Source of the DNA: Roseivirga echinicomitans
GTDB lineage: Bacteria; Bacteroidota; Bacteroidia; Cytophagales; Cyclobacteriaceae
DNA length: 64,000 nt
Direction: 5' to 3'
Assembly (NCBI RefSeq): GCF_001592935.1
Contig: NZ_LRDB01000012.1
Coordinates: forward strand, 248,001 to 312,000
Shown here: positions 33,420-42,837 of the stretch, one piece after another
Position numbering within the stretch: the first letter of the stretch is position 1
How the letters are laid out: the number at the start of each line of letters is the position of its first letter
Position numbers and translations under genes: made by a program
The notes under the pieces: generated by a model
What the model was told of the DNA's origin: nothing
Database searches by the model: none
The model's input: only the letters and a program-made list of their open reading frames with translations

Positions 33420-35393
33420 TTAGTAATTTATCAAGTCATTCAACTTCTCTACAAGTCTTTGTTTTGGTAAAAAGTTCTCTTCTAAGTGTTTTCCGAAAGG
33501 AACAGCAGTATCCAAGCTGCCCACTCTAGCTACAGGAGCATCTAAATTTTGGAAACAGTTTTCACCAATCCAGGCCGCTATTTCGGCACCAATACCTCCA
33601 GTGAGCGTATCTTCGTGCAATACAATTACCTTATTGGTTTTCTTCACCGTAGCTTCAACTGCTTCTTTATCCCAAGGCAGCAAAGTTCTTAAGTCTATAA
33701 TTTCTATTGAGGCTTCCGAAGTGGCCGCTAATTCTTTCGCCCAGTGCACGCCCATGCCGTAAGTAATGATAGAGATGTCTTCACCTTCTTGCGCAATGGC
33801 AGCTTTTCCTACTTCAACAGTATAGTAATCATCTGGAATATTCTCCATTACCGAGCGGTACATGACTTTGTGTTCGAAGAACAAGTAAGGATTTGGATCT
33901 TCAATGGCAGCAGCCAAAAGCCCTTTAGCATCTCTTGGGTTAGAAGGATAAACGATTTTCAAGCCAGGGGTGTGGAAGAACCAAGCTTCGTTGGATTGAG
34001 AGTGGAATGGTCCAGCACCAACGCCAGCGCCAGTCGGCATCCGCACCACTACATCTGCATTTTGGCCCCAGCGGTAATGACTTTTCGCGAGGTTGTTGAT
34101 GATTTGGTTAAAGCCACAAGTAACGAAATCGGCAAACTGCATTTCAACCATGGCTTTGTAGCCATTAATACAAAGGCCGAGTCCCGTACCAATAATAGCA
34201 GACTCGCACAAGGGTGTGTTACGCACTCTTCCGCTTCCGAATTGATCTAAGAAGCCATCAGTGATTTTGAAAACACCACCATAATCGGCAATATCTTGCC
34301 CCATTAACACCAAGTTGTCAAAGCGTTCCATACTTTGCTTCAAACCATCCGAAATAGCATCGACAAAACGCTTTTCAGAAATAGCATCGGTTTTGGGTTC
34401 AATTACCTCCTGAAGGAATGGTGCATGCATATCGTCAATTTCCATTTGCGTAGCAGGAGGTAATTCTTCTGCATAAGCCAATTCTAAACCTTCTTCAATG
34501 TCGGCTTTGATTTTCGCTCTGATTTCTTTTTCCGCCTTGGCGGTAAGTATTTTTTCCTTCTTTAAAAAGGACTCATAATTTTCAACGGGATCTTTTTTCG
34601 CCCATTCTTCCATCAAAGCTTTCGGAACATATTTAGTGCCGCTGGCTTCTTCATGGCCGCGCATTCTAAATGTCATGCATTCCACAATCACTGGCTTAGG
34701 GTCTTTTCTGATTTCTTCGGCCAATTGCTTTATGGTAGAATGTACTTCAAGCAAATTGTTGCCATCTACTTTTACTGCTTTAATACCGTAGCCCGGGCCT
34801 TTGTCTACAAAATTCTTGAATCGGAACTGCTGTTCACTAGGGGTGGATAGGCCGTAACCGTTGTTTTCAATCACGAAAATCACAGGCAAGTCCCAAACTG
34901 CAGCAACGTTAAGTGCTTCGTGGAAATCGCCTTCCGAACTGGCACCGTCTCCTGTAAAGACTAAAGTAGCTTTTTTACTTTCTTTGAGTTTGTCGGCTAA
35001 GGCAATTCCATCTGCCAAGGCCATTTGTGGGCCTAAATGCGAGATCATTCCCACAATGTTAAATTCCTTTGTCCCAAAGTGAAAGGAGCGGTCTCTTCCT
35101 TTTGTGAAACCGCTTAATTTGCCTTGAAATTGTGCGAAAAGGCGACTGTACGGAATGTTTCTGCCCGTGAAAACACCTAGATTTCGGTGCATGGGTAGAA
35201 TATATTCTTCTTGTTCGATAGCGTTTACCGCTCCAACAGAAACCGCTTCTTGCCCAATTCCAGAGAACCATTTGGAGATTCTTCCTTGTCGAAGTAGAAT
35301 GAGCATTTTTTCTTCGATCATACGTGGTCTCAGAATTTGCTCGTAGAGGTTTAAAAGTTCTTGCTTGGAGTACCCTTCTCGTTTAAAAATCAT
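33420..35393 (-). CDS. fused 2-oxoacid dehydrogenase E1 alpha/beta subunit
   Basis: A 657-residue thiamine-diphosphate enzyme that joins the alpha (about 1-325) and beta (about 335-657) chains of a branched-chain or pyruvate-type E1. The alpha half has the ThDP motif GDGASSEGDFHEALN...VIENN and the phosphorylation-loop-like GHLGPQMALADG region; the beta half has GVFKITDGFLDQFG, the catalytic Glu region NTPLCESAIIGTG, and FHSQSNEAWFFHTPGL. It decarboxylates 2-oxoacids and passes the acyl group to E2 lipoyl, giving acyl-CoA for energy or branched fatty acids. E2 and E3 are elsewhere. Such fusions are common in Bacteroidota. Confidence 0.9.
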   Translation of the reverse strand: MIFKREGYSKQELLNLYEQILRPRMIEEKMLILLRQGRISKWFSGIGQEAVSVGAVNAIEQEEYILPMHRNLGVFTGRNIPYSRLFAQFQGKLSGFTKGRDRSFHFGTKEFNIVGMISHLGPQMALADGIALADKLKESKKATLVFTGDGASSEGDFHEALNVAAVWDLPVIFVIENNGYGLSTPSEQQFRFKNFVDKGPGYGIKAVKVDGNNLLEVHSTIKQLAEEIRKDPKPVIVECMTFRMRGHEEASGTKYVPKALMEEWAKKDPVENYESFLKKEKILTAKAEKEIRAKIKADIEEGLELAYAEELPPATQMEIDDMHAPFLQEVIEPKTDAISEKRFVDAISDGLKQSMERFDNLVLMGQDIADYGGVFKITDGFLDQFGSGRVRNTPLCESAIIGTGLGLCINGYKAMVEMQFADFVTCGFNQIINNLAKSHYRWGQNADVVVRMPTGAGVGAGPFHSQSNEAWFFHTPGLKIVYPSNPRDAKGLLAAAIEDPNPYLFFEHKVMYRSVMENIPDDYYTVEVGKAAIAQEGEDISIITYGMGVHWAKELAATSEASIEIIDLRTLLPWDKEAVEATVKKTNKVIVLHEDTLTGGIGAEIAAWIGENCFQNLDAPVARVGSLDTAVPFGKHLEENFLPKQRLVEKLNDLINY

Positions 35394-35438
35394 AATTGTT
35401 CACATGGAGTGCGCAACAAAATTAAAGTAAACCCTCAA

Positions 35439-35472
35439 TTGCCGAAATTAATGTGCATTATTTTTATTTTTG
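35439..35472 (+). promoter_or_regulatory. promoter of the M16-ispF-mnmD operon
   Basis: TTG at 35439-35441 and TATTTTTG at 35465-35472 (exact TAnnTTTG), spaced by 23. The transcript would start near 35480, after an apparent earlier ATG at 35453, which supports the ATG at 35492 as the real start. Confidence 0.5.
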
Positions 35473-35491
35473 CCAACCTACCCAATTGTAT

Positions 35492-36736
35492 ATGATCCAA
35501 TTTGAACGATTTGAGTTAAAAAACGGCCTTCAGGTCATTTATCACGAAGACCTTACCTCGCCTATGGTGGTGGTGAACGTGCTTTATGACGTGGGGTCCA
35601 GAGATGAAGAAGAACATCGTACTGGATTTGCTCACCTTTTTGAGCATTTAATGTTTGGCGGTTCGCTAAATGTGCCCAATTATGACGAGCCTTTGCAGAA
35701 GGTTGGGGGAGAGAACAATGCGTTCACAAGCCCAGACATTACAAACTATTATATCACGCTTCCGGCCGAAAATATGGAAACAGCATTTTGGTTGGAGTCT
35801 GACCGAATGCTTAGCCTTTCTTTCGACCCAAAAGTATTGGAAGTTCAGCGTTCTGTGGTGATCGAAGAATTTAAGCAACGGTATTTGAATCAACCGTATG
35901 GCGATGCTTGGTTGAAGTTAAGACCATTGGTGTATAAAGAGCATCCTTACAAATGGGCGACCATCGGAAAGGAAATTGAGCACATTGAAAAGGCGACCAT
36001 GGGAGATGTGAAGGATTTCTTCCATCGTTTCTACAAACCGAACAATGCTGTTTTAGTGGTGGCTGGGAATACTTCCTTGGAAGAAGTAAAACGACTGAGC
36101 GAAAAGTGGTTTGGTGAAATCCCTGAAGGAGAAACGAACGAGCGAAACTTACCCCAAGAGCCAGCTCAAACCGAATTCAGAGCATTGGAAATGGAAGCGC
36201 CAGTACCAGCAGACTCACTTTACATGGCTTTTCATATGGAAGGTAGAGCAGATGAAAAGTACTATGCCACCGATTTATTGAGCGATATATTAGGACGTGG
36301 TAAGTCGTCATTATTGCACGATCAGATGGTGGAAAAACAAAGGCTGTTCAGTTCAATTGGAGCTTATGTTATGGGTTCTAGTGATCCTGGATTATTGGTC
36401 ATCAATGGGCAATTGAGTGCTGGTGTTTCGCTTGCTGATGGTGAGAAGGCAGTGTGGGTTTTGATTGAAGACTTCAAAAATGCATCGATTGAAGCCACTA
36501 CTTTGCAAAAGGTGAAAAACAAAGCGGAGTCAACCATTGTTTTTGGGGAGGTGGAATTACTGAACCGTGCAATGAATTTGGCGCATGCTTGGACTTTGGG
36601 TGATCCTGATATGGTAAATCATGAAGGCGAGAAAATTCAGGCTGTTACGGTGGAGGATATTAAAGCGCAGGCTAATAAAATATTAGTCAGAACAAACGCT
36701 TCGGTATTAAGGTATAAAGCAAAAAACGAAATATGA
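35492..36736 (+). CDS. M16 family zinc metallopeptidase
   Basis: A 414-residue insulinase/pitrilysin-like peptidase. The inverted zinc motif HLFEH is intact (H48, E51, H52), followed by the third zinc ligand Glu in a downstream helix (around VVIEEFKQ). The first half carries the catalytic residues and the second an inactive-type M16 domain (from about 185) needed for substrate binding. No signal peptide is seen, so cytosolic or membrane associated. I start at ATG 35492 (MIQFERFELKNG). Its stop overlaps the ispF start (ATGA). Confidence 0.9.
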   Translation: MIQFERFELKNGLQVIYHEDLTSPMVVVNVLYDVGSRDEEEHRTGFAHLFEHLMFGGSLNVPNYDEPLQKVGGENNAFTSPDITNYYITLPAENMETAFWLESDRMLSLSFDPKVLEVQRSVVIEEFKQRYLNQPYGDAWLKLRPLVYKEHPYKWATIGKEIEHIEKATMGDVKDFFHRFYKPNNAVLVVAGNTSLEEVKRLSEKWFGEIPEGETNERNLPQEPAQTEFRALEMEAPVPADSLYMAFHMEGRADEKYYATDLLSDILGRGKSSLLHDQMVEKQRLFSSIGAYVMGSSDPGLLVINGQLSAGVSLADGEKAVWVLIEDFKNASIEATTLQKVKNKAESTIVFGEVELLNRAMNLAHAWTLGDPDMVNHEGEKIQAVTVEDIKAQANKILVRTNASVLRYKAKNEI

Positions 36737-37209
36737 AAATCAGGGTAGGTTTTGGGTACGATGTACACCGTTTGGAAGAAGGAAAAGACTTTTGGTTGGG
36801 TGGAATTAAGGTGCCTCATACACATGGAGCCGTTGGTCATTCTGATGCAGATGTACTGATTCATGTGATTTGTGATGCGCTTTTAGGTGCTGCCAATCTA
36901 CGTGATATCGGCTTTCATTTTTCGGATAAAGATCCAAAGTTTAAAGGAATCGATAGCAAGATTTTACTGAAGGAAGTAGTAGCGCTTGTGGAGGCCAAAG
37001 GCTTTTCTATTGGTAATATAGACAGCACAATTTGTTTAGAATTGCCGAAAGTCAATCCGCACATTCCTGAAATGCAAAAATGTCTTGCAGAGGTTATGGG
37101 GATAGAGGAAGAAGATATTTCTATCAAAGCTACAACCACTGAAAGGCTTGGTTTTGTTGGTAAGGCTGAAGGTGTGGCCGCTTATGCCACAGTGTTGATT
37201 CAAAAGTAA
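36733..37209 (+). CDS. ispF: 2-C-methyl-D-erythritol 2,4-cyclodiphosphate synthase IspF
   Basis: Fifth enzyme of the MEP isoprenoid pathway: cyclises CDP-methylerythritol 2-phosphate to MEcPP with loss of CMP. A trimeric zinc enzyme. The 158-residue protein has the family signature FGYDVHRLEEG (zinc ligands D10 and H12), the third-ligand region SDADVLIHVICDALLG, and KATTTERLGFVGKAEGVAA near the end. It overlaps the M16 stop by four bases and directly abuts mnmD. Confidence 0.96.
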   Translation: MKIRVGFGYDVHRLEEGKDFWLGGIKVPHTHGAVGHSDADVLIHVICDALLGAANLRDIGFHFSDKDPKFKGIDSKILLKEVVALVEAKGFSIGNIDSTICLELPKVNPHIPEMQKCLAEVMGIEEEDISIKATTTERLGFVGKAEGVAAYATVLIQK

Positions 37210-37887
37210 ATGGGCGAAGTTAAAATTATAATCACCGAAGATGGTTCGCATTCGCTGTACCACGCTGAATTGAACGAAACCTATCATTCGTTTCATGGGG
37301 CTGTACAAGAGTCGCGTTATGTGTTTCTGAAAGAAGGGCTGGATTTCCTTCTTTTGAGTTTTGGTGTAGATAAAATCCGAGTGCTTGAGGTCGGTTTTGG
37401 TACGGGCTTAAACGCCATCCTTACTTCAGAATGGGCGGCAGCACATCGGGTGAAAATTGAGTACACCACCTTAGAACCTTTCCCATTAAAAAGTGAAGTG
37501 TATGAAGCGCTGAATTATCACGAGTTTTTTGAAGATAAGACCGTGAAGGAGCGGTTTTTAGAACTCCATAATGCCGCTTGGGAAAAGAAATTTGAGCAAA
37601 ATGAATTTTTTACCATCCTGAAAACGGAAGCCAAACTTCAGGATTTTACAACTGATTCACTTTTCGATATCGTCTTTTTTGATGCCTTCGCGCCAAGTAA
37701 ACAGGCCGAGATGTGGAATTTGGAGGTGATTAAAAAAACAGCTGGTCTACTCGATGCCAATGGGGTTTTTATCACCTATTGTGCCAAAGGCCAACTGAAA
37801 AGAGACTTAAGTGCAGTTGGCTTAACGGTTGAAACGCTCCCAGGGCCTCCAGGTAAAAAAGAAATGGTAAGAGGGGTAAAGCGTTAA
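37210..37887 (+). CDS. mnmD: tRNA 5-methylaminomethyl-2-thiouridine methyltransferase MnmD
   Basis: A 225-residue SAM-dependent methyltransferase completing the wobble-uridine modification mnm5s2U34. The N-terminal TEDGSHSLYHAELNETYHS and the SAM site VLEVGFGTGLNAIL are typical, with FDIVFFDAFAPSKQAEMW as the acidic motif. Stand-alone MnmD, without the fused MnmC1 oxidase domain, is common in Bacteroidota. The start codon follows the ispF stop with no gap. Confidence 0.9.
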   Translation: MGEVKIIITEDGSHSLYHAELNETYHSFHGAVQESRYVFLKEGLDFLLLSFGVDKIRVLEVGFGTGLNAILTSEWAAAHRVKIEYTTLEPFPLKSEVYEALNYHEFFEDKTVKERFLELHNAAWEKKFEQNEFFTILKTEAKLQDFTTDSLFDIVFFDAFAPSKQAEMWNLEVIKKTAGLLDANGVFITYCAKGQLKRDLSAVGLTVETLPGPPGKKEMVRGVKR

Positions 37888-37901
37888 TACCAATGTGGCT
37901 T

Positions 37902-37909
37902 TAAATTTG
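37902..37909 (+). promoter_or_regulatory. promoter -7 element before the lipoprotein/T9SS genes
   Basis: TAAATTTG is an exact TAnnTTTG match 58 bases before the lipoprotein start. No clear -33 TTG at standard spacing. Confidence 0.35.
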
Positions 37910-37967
37910 TAATCAAGTTCATGATGCATTTTGATAAATTGTATATTGAAGCAGTTTTTAATTTCTG

Positions 37968-38405
37968 ATGATGAAAGCAAACCCATACAAACTACTCAGT
38001 TATAATCTTTTTGTCGTTCTGTTTTTATTGACAGGATGCAAATCTGCGGAAAAGAAAGACTCACCAGAGTTTACAGTGAAAGATGCGCGTGAATTTTCAT
38101 TGAATACTGAAGGAGTAAAGGAAGTTGCTCCTTCTAATATGATCAAAGATGCAATTAGACTAAAAGGTGAGATTGAGTCGGTAAAGAGTACTTCTGATCG
38201 TGGAAATACTTATGTTTTTGTAGTCGATGAAATTGTGAAATATGGGGCTACATTCGCCACGGTTGCGCCTGAAATTGGAGATAAGATAAGTATTGAAACC
38301 CCCGCAGACGTTCAATTTAGCAAAGGTGATAAGGTGTTAATAGATGTTTTGACCCCAATTACTAAAACAAAGGAAATGCTTAGCGCTACAATGGTTCAAA
38401 ACTAA
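37968..38405 (+). CDS. small lipoprotein of unknown function
   Basis: A 145-residue protein with lipoprotein signal (LLSYNLFVVLFLLTGCKSAEKKD; Cys 25 or near). The mature part (DAIRLKGEIESVKSTSDRGNTYVFVVDEIVKYG...GDKISIETPADVQFSKGDKVLIDV) alternates short strands and turns like an OB-fold or beta barrel. It lies 6 bases before a giant T9SS protein and probably shares its transcript, so it may be an outer-membrane accessory. No family recognised. Confidence 0.72.
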   Translation: MMKANPYKLLSYNLFVVLFLLTGCKSAEKKDSPEFTVKDAREFSLNTEGVKEVAPSNMIKDAIRLKGEIESVKSTSDRGNTYVFVVDEIVKYGATFATVAPEIGDKISIETPADVQFSKGDKVLIDVLTPITKTKEMLSATMVQN

Positions 38406-38411
38406 GCAACC

Positions 38412-41400
38412 ATGAAACCATTCTGGAAGGCAGGATTCCTGACGGTAATACTTTCTTTACTTGCCTACTTTATTTTTAAGGGTGATGATCAATGGTTTAC
38501 TAAGGAGTATAACCGATCAATAGTCTTTGAGGCCATTCCTGATTCATTAGAAACTCAGGAGAGCGAGGCAGAATTCGAGAACCCAATCAAGCGACTTCAA
38601 TTTGAATACGAGATGCTCGCCAATCCTACTACGGGTAAAATTCCATCAGGAATAAGAGAAAAGGAACTTCGTTTTGCCGAGGCGCAGAAGAGTATTTCAG
38701 ATTTGAATATTCGGATGCAGGCAAGCGGTATAAGTAAAACGCAAGCGTCTTCTTTTATAAGCAGAGGCCCTTATAATATTGGGGGAAGAACCCGTGCGCT
38801 GGCAATTGATATTTCAAATGAAAATGTGATTTTAGCTGGGGGGATTTCTGGTGGCGTTTGGCGATCGAAAGATGCTGGACAAACTTGGACAAGAACTTCT
38901 TCTGTAATGCAGTTGCCAGCAGTTTCTGCTTTAGTGCAAGATCAACGTACAGGTAATACAGGTACATGGTTTTATTCAGCGGGTGAACTTTTCGGTAATT
39001 CCGCCTCCGCCAATGGTGCATTTTATCTTGGTGATGGTATTTTTAAGTCTACAGATGGAGGACTATCGTGGACGGTAATTTCTACTACCACTCAAAATGA
39101 CAATACCAATCTGGGGGATTTTGGTTTGGTGGGAGAAATAATAATTGACAACTCTAATGCTGATGTACGCGAAATGTATGCTGCTCGACTTGGTAATATT
39201 GTAAGAACCACTGATGATTTCGCTACTTATATGACCGTATTGGGAGCTAATAATACCGGCTTTTCTTATAGTGACGTGGCTATATCCAGCAGTGGCGTTT
39301 TAATAGCAGCGATTGCCAATAATGTAAATAACGGACAAAACGCGCAGGAAGGAATTTACAAGTCTGACGATGGCTTGACTTGGGTTAATATAAATCCGTC
39401 TTCAGGTTTGCCAAGTTCATACGAAAGAATTGAAGTGGCATTTGATCCTCAAAACGAAGATATATTTTATGCTGTAGGTTCTAGTTTTTTACTTAAACAT
39501 ACCATTAGTACTGGTGAATGGGTTACACTGACAGGTAATCTTGGTATTTCAACAGATTCTGGACAGGGGCATAATACTCAAGGAGGTTATAATTTAGTCA
39601 TGAAGGTTCATCCTTCAAGTTCAGACACTATTTTCATTGGGGGGACGAACCTTTTGCGTAGTTCATCGGCCTTTACTACCAGTTCTGATCGAGTAAATAT
39701 TGGTGGGTATAGAGAGGATAATAATTCAGAGAACTTTCCTAAATACGACAACCATCACCCAGATATTCATGCCTTGGTGTTTTATCCATCAGACCCAAAT
39801 AAAATGCTTTCGGGATCAGATGGTGGGGTTCATGTGACACTTGATAATGCAGTTGCAGGTACAAGCAGTCCAGTAGTTTGGCAGTCTCTCAACAGAGGTT
39901 ACCTCACCACACAGATTTATGCCATTGACTATTACCGATTTAATAGAGGAGAGGAGCTTTTGATTGCTGGAATGCAGGATAACGGAACTTGGGGTGCAAA
40001 TGAAAACCTATCCAATACAGATTGGGTTGAAATTTTTGGAGGAGACGGTTCATTCAATGCTATTACTTATAACTCATTGTATGTTTCTGCCCAAGAGGGC
40101 CAATTAAGGAGGTTTGAGGTAAATGCTGAAAGCAATACATATGAGTATAAAGGAGATATTTCTCCGAGTAAAGATGATGCTGACTTTTTGTTCGTCAACC
40201 CATTTATTTATGATCCGGTAAATCAAGATAGAATGTATGTTGGGGCAAAAGGTAAAATTTTTTTTACCAATAATATCCGTGAAAACCCTAGTTCAGGAGA
40301 TTGGCTTGAGATATCCATGGGCACCGCTAGAGCAAATGATTTTGTGTCAGCTCTTACCGCGTCTATTGAACCTGAAGGAGTACTTTATTTCGGGACACGC
40401 AACGGTAGAATATTTAAAGTAGCCGATGTAAGTGGCGGTCTTACTCCTGTGGAGGTTACAGGAAGTAATATGCCTGGTGGAACTATTACAAGTTTAACTG
40501 TTGATCCAGCGGATGCAAATCGAGTATTTGTCACCTACGGGAACTACGGAATTGTAAGTGTTTGGATGAGTGAAGATGGCGGGCAAACATGGGCCTCCAT
40601 TTCAGGTAATCTAGAAGAAAACACTAATGGATCGGGCAGCGGCCCTTCGGTACGATATATCGAAATGTTGCCAAATGGATCGTCTCCGATTTACTTTGTA
40701 GGGACATCTCTAGGTCTTTATAAAACTTCCGTTTTGGATGGCGATAACACCGTTTGGACACAGGAGGCCTCAGGTATTATAGGAAACTCAATTGTCAGCA
40801 TGATTAAAGTCAGGCCTGTTGAAGGGCAAGTAGTGGCGGCTACGCATGGTAATGGTGTTTTTCAGGCCAGTTATGATGTAGCTTTTGCTCCAAACATTAA
40901 CTATTCCATCGATTATGCAACACAAGAGGCGACACTCAGGGGCCCCGTTTCATTTACAACAGGTGCTGGCTTTTCATATCAATGGATTAAAGACGACAAA
41001 GATATTTCGGGAGCAACCAGTTCAGAATTATTGGTTTCAGAGCCTGGGGTTTATAAACTGAGGGTTATGGATCAATTGGGGCCAGTGGAAGTTTCCAATG
41101 CTATTAACCTAAAGTTAGATAAAACAGCACCCGTTGTAAGCTCTATTGTGAGGCTAAACCCAACACAAGAGCAGGTTGAGGCTATTGAGGTTAATTTTCA
41201 GCTCACTTTTGATGAACCTGTTCAAGGGTTAACCACTACCTCATTTGAACTCGCTGGAACAGCATCAGGTAACATTGCGTCTGTTTCGTCTGTTTCCTCT
41301 ACTGTATTTAATGTTCAGGTGGACAATATTAGTGGAGCAGGCTTACTAGACTTGAATATTAAATTAGAATCTGGGATTATGGATCTATTCAAGAATGCTT

Positions 41401-42713
41401 TTGGAGGATCCATATTAAGTGAAGAGACTTATATTATTGTCGATTTGACAGGGCCTAAGGCTAGCATATCAAGATCACAACCCACTTCAGAAGAAACGAA
41501 CAGAGCGGAGGTCGCATTTGCTGTTGATTTCAACGAAGCCGTTAAAAATGTGGGGGTAGAAGATTTTGAACTGTCTTCAACGTCAATTTCAGGAAACATC
41601 GAGCGTGTAACCTCTAGTTCAATTTCAAGCTATTTGGTATTTGTTACTGGCTACTCCACAAATGGATCAGTGAATCTTGATTTTAAATCTAGTACGGATA
41701 TTAAGGATATGTCTGACAATGCTTTTGACACTAACCTTATTTCGGAAGAAAGCTATATAATCAACGCTGCCTTGGCACCAACCGCTACAATTAAGCGTAA
41801 TGCACCAACCGTATCATCAATCAATCGTCTGGATGTGCTGTTTGTGGTTGAGTTTTCTGAAGATGTAACCAATGTTGATATTACAGATTTTGAATTGAGC
41901 TCAGGGAGTATTCAGGCCACAGTGGCGGAAATAACAGAGGATTCGCCAAGTAAATACCTTATTAAGGTGAATGGATTTTCAACCCAAGGTTTAATAGACC
42001 TTGACTTCACTAACGCTACGGGAATTGAAAATACTGGAGGGAATGTGTTTACGGGTGGGCTTACGCTAGAGGAAACCTATACGGTTGATTTTTCAGCAGG
42101 GCCCAGTGCCAGTATTGCAAGACAATCCCCTTTAACGGAAAACACTAACCTCACGGAAGTGACCTTTGAAATTACTTTTTCAGAAGGAGTGACAAATGTG
42201 GATTTAAGCGACTTCGAACTCTCATCAGTCTCAGTGGATGCAGTGATTCAAGGCGTATTCTCTAGTGTTTCTAACACAAGTTACTTGGTAATCGTTGAGC
42301 AAATTGAATTTGATGGCTTGATAGATTTAGATATTAAATCTTCTCATAACATTGAAAATGCCGAGGGTAATCGATTTAATGGGATATTCACTTTGGACGA
42401 AACCTACACTGTAGAAAATATCATTACTGGAATTGATGATGATCCGTTGATGATCGATTTGATAATTACAGTAGAGGAGAATCCGTCCTCAGGTGTTTTT
42501 AGAATTAGATTGAATGCAGATATCCCTTTGGGTTTAAATTATATAGTTACTGACAGCCAAGGAGTAGAGGTTTTAAATGGAAAAGTGGTCAGTTATTTCA
42601 TAGGTAAAATAATAAAGCTTGATTTAAATACTGTGGCAAACGGTGTATATGTATTAAGAATGGAGACTCAGTACGGTTTTATTCAAGCAAAATTGTTAAA
42701 ACAACAACAATAA
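38412..42713 (+). CDS. giant Asp-box propeller protein with Ig-like repeats and T9SS sorting domain
   Basis: A 1433-residue surface protein. An N-terminal membrane or signal segment (AGFLTVILSLLAYFIF) is followed by about 760 residues with BNR/Asp-box motifs such as SKDAGQTWTR, STDGGLSW and SEDGGQTWAS, typical of sortilin/VPS10-like beta-propellers. Then come an Ig-like segment (FSYQWIKDDKDISGATSSELL) and four tandem 108-residue Ig-like repeats (residues 903-1334). The C-terminal 95 residues form a type A T9SS sorting domain (ENPSSGVFRIRLN...NGVYVLRME). It is exported by the gliding/T9SS machinery to the cell surface or medium. Function unknown; adhesion or polymer binding is likely. Confidence 0.85.
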   Translation: MKPFWKAGFLTVILSLLAYFIFKGDDQWFTKEYNRSIVFEAIPDSLETQESEAEFENPIKRLQFEYEMLANPTTGKIPSGIREKELRFAEAQKSISDLNIRMQASGISKTQASSFISRGPYNIGGRTRALAIDISNENVILAGGISGGVWRSKDAGQTWTRTSSVMQLPAVSALVQDQRTGNTGTWFYSAGELFGNSASANGAFYLGDGIFKSTDGGLSWTVISTTTQNDNTNLGDFGLVGEIIIDNSNADVREMYAARLGNIVRTTDDFATYMTVLGANNTGFSYSDVAISSSGVLIAAIANNVNNGQNAQEGIYKSDDGLTWVNINPSSGLPSSYERIEVAFDPQNEDIFYAVGSSFLLKHTISTGEWVTLTGNLGISTDSGQGHNTQGGYNLVMKVHPSSSDTIFIGGTNLLRSSSAFTTSSDRVNIGGYREDNNSENFPKYDNHHPDIHALVFYPSDPNKMLSGSDGGVHVTLDNAVAGTSSPVVWQSLNRGYLTTQIYAIDYYRFNRGEELLIAGMQDNGTWGANENLSNTDWVEIFGGDGSFNAITYNSLYVSAQEGQLRRFEVNAESNTYEYKGDISPSKDDADFLFVNPFIYDPVNQDRMYVGAKGKIFFTNNIRENPSSGDWLEISMGTARANDFVSALTASIEPEGVLYFGTRNGRIFKVADVSGGLTPVEVTGSNMPGGTITSLTVDPADANRVFVTYGNYGIVSVWMSEDGGQTWASISGNLEENTNGSGSGPSVRYIEMLPNGSSPIYFVGTSLGLYKTSVLDGDNTVWTQEASGIIGNSIVSMIKVRPVEGQVVAATHGNGVFQASYDVAFAPNINYSIDYATQEATLRGPVSFTTGAGFSYQWIKDDKDISGATSSELLVSEPGVYKLRVMDQLGPVEVSNAINLKLDKTAPVVSSIVRLNPTQEQVEAIEVNFQLTFDEPVQGLTTTSFELAGTASGNIASVSSVSSTVFNVQVDNISGAGLLDLNIKLESGIMDLFKNAFGGSILSEETYIIVDLTGPKASISRSQPTSEETNRAEVAFAVDFNEAVKNVGVEDFELSSTSISGNIERVTSSSISSYLVFVTGYSTNGSVNLDFKSSTDIKDMSDNAFDTNLISEESYIINAALAPTATIKRNAPTVSSINRLDVLFVVEFSEDVTNVDITDFELSSGSIQATVAEITEDSPSKYLIKVNGFSTQGLIDLDFTNATGIENTGGNVFTGGLTLEETYTVDFSAGPSASIARQSPLTENTNLTEVTFEITFSEGVTNVDLSDFELSSVSVDAVIQGVFSSVSNTSYLVIVEQIEFDGLIDLDIKSSHNIENAEGNRFNGIFTLDETYTVENIITGIDDDPLMIDLIITVEENPSSGVFRIRLNADIPLGLNYIVTDSQGVEVLNGKVVSYFIGKIIKLDLNTVANGVYVLRMETQYGFIQAKLLKQQQ
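41118..42413 (+). repeat. four tandem ~108-codon Ig-like repeats
   Basis: Units start at residues 903, 1011, 1118 and 1226 of the giant protein. Each has the scheme APxxSIxRxxP, an acidic strand with FxVxFxExVxxV, DFELSS, SGLIDLDxxSS, then EETYxV. The units have diverged in DNA but keep the same protein frame. They are absent from the downstream paralogue, so they were gained in this gene or lost from the other. Confidence 0.8.
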
Positions 42714-42837
42714 AATATATCTTTAATGTTCATCTGAAAATCCGTTTAGGAAAGCTATGCCATTTGGAGAAAAAAAATAATCCAACGGTATACTTACAAA
42801 CGTAGATGAAAGCAGAAATACCTTAGACTACACTTAT

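Noticed and set aside
33744-34250. 168-residue plus-strand frame inside the fused E1 gene
   Set aside because: The E1 protein on the other strand is intact and full of catalytic motifs; the antisense frame has no recognisable family and is a by-product of biased codon use.
35453-35491. 13-codon upstream start of the M16 peptidase
   Set aside because: It lies within the likely promoter (TATTTTTG at 35465) and adds a Phe/Tyr-rich run not seen in M16 proteins.
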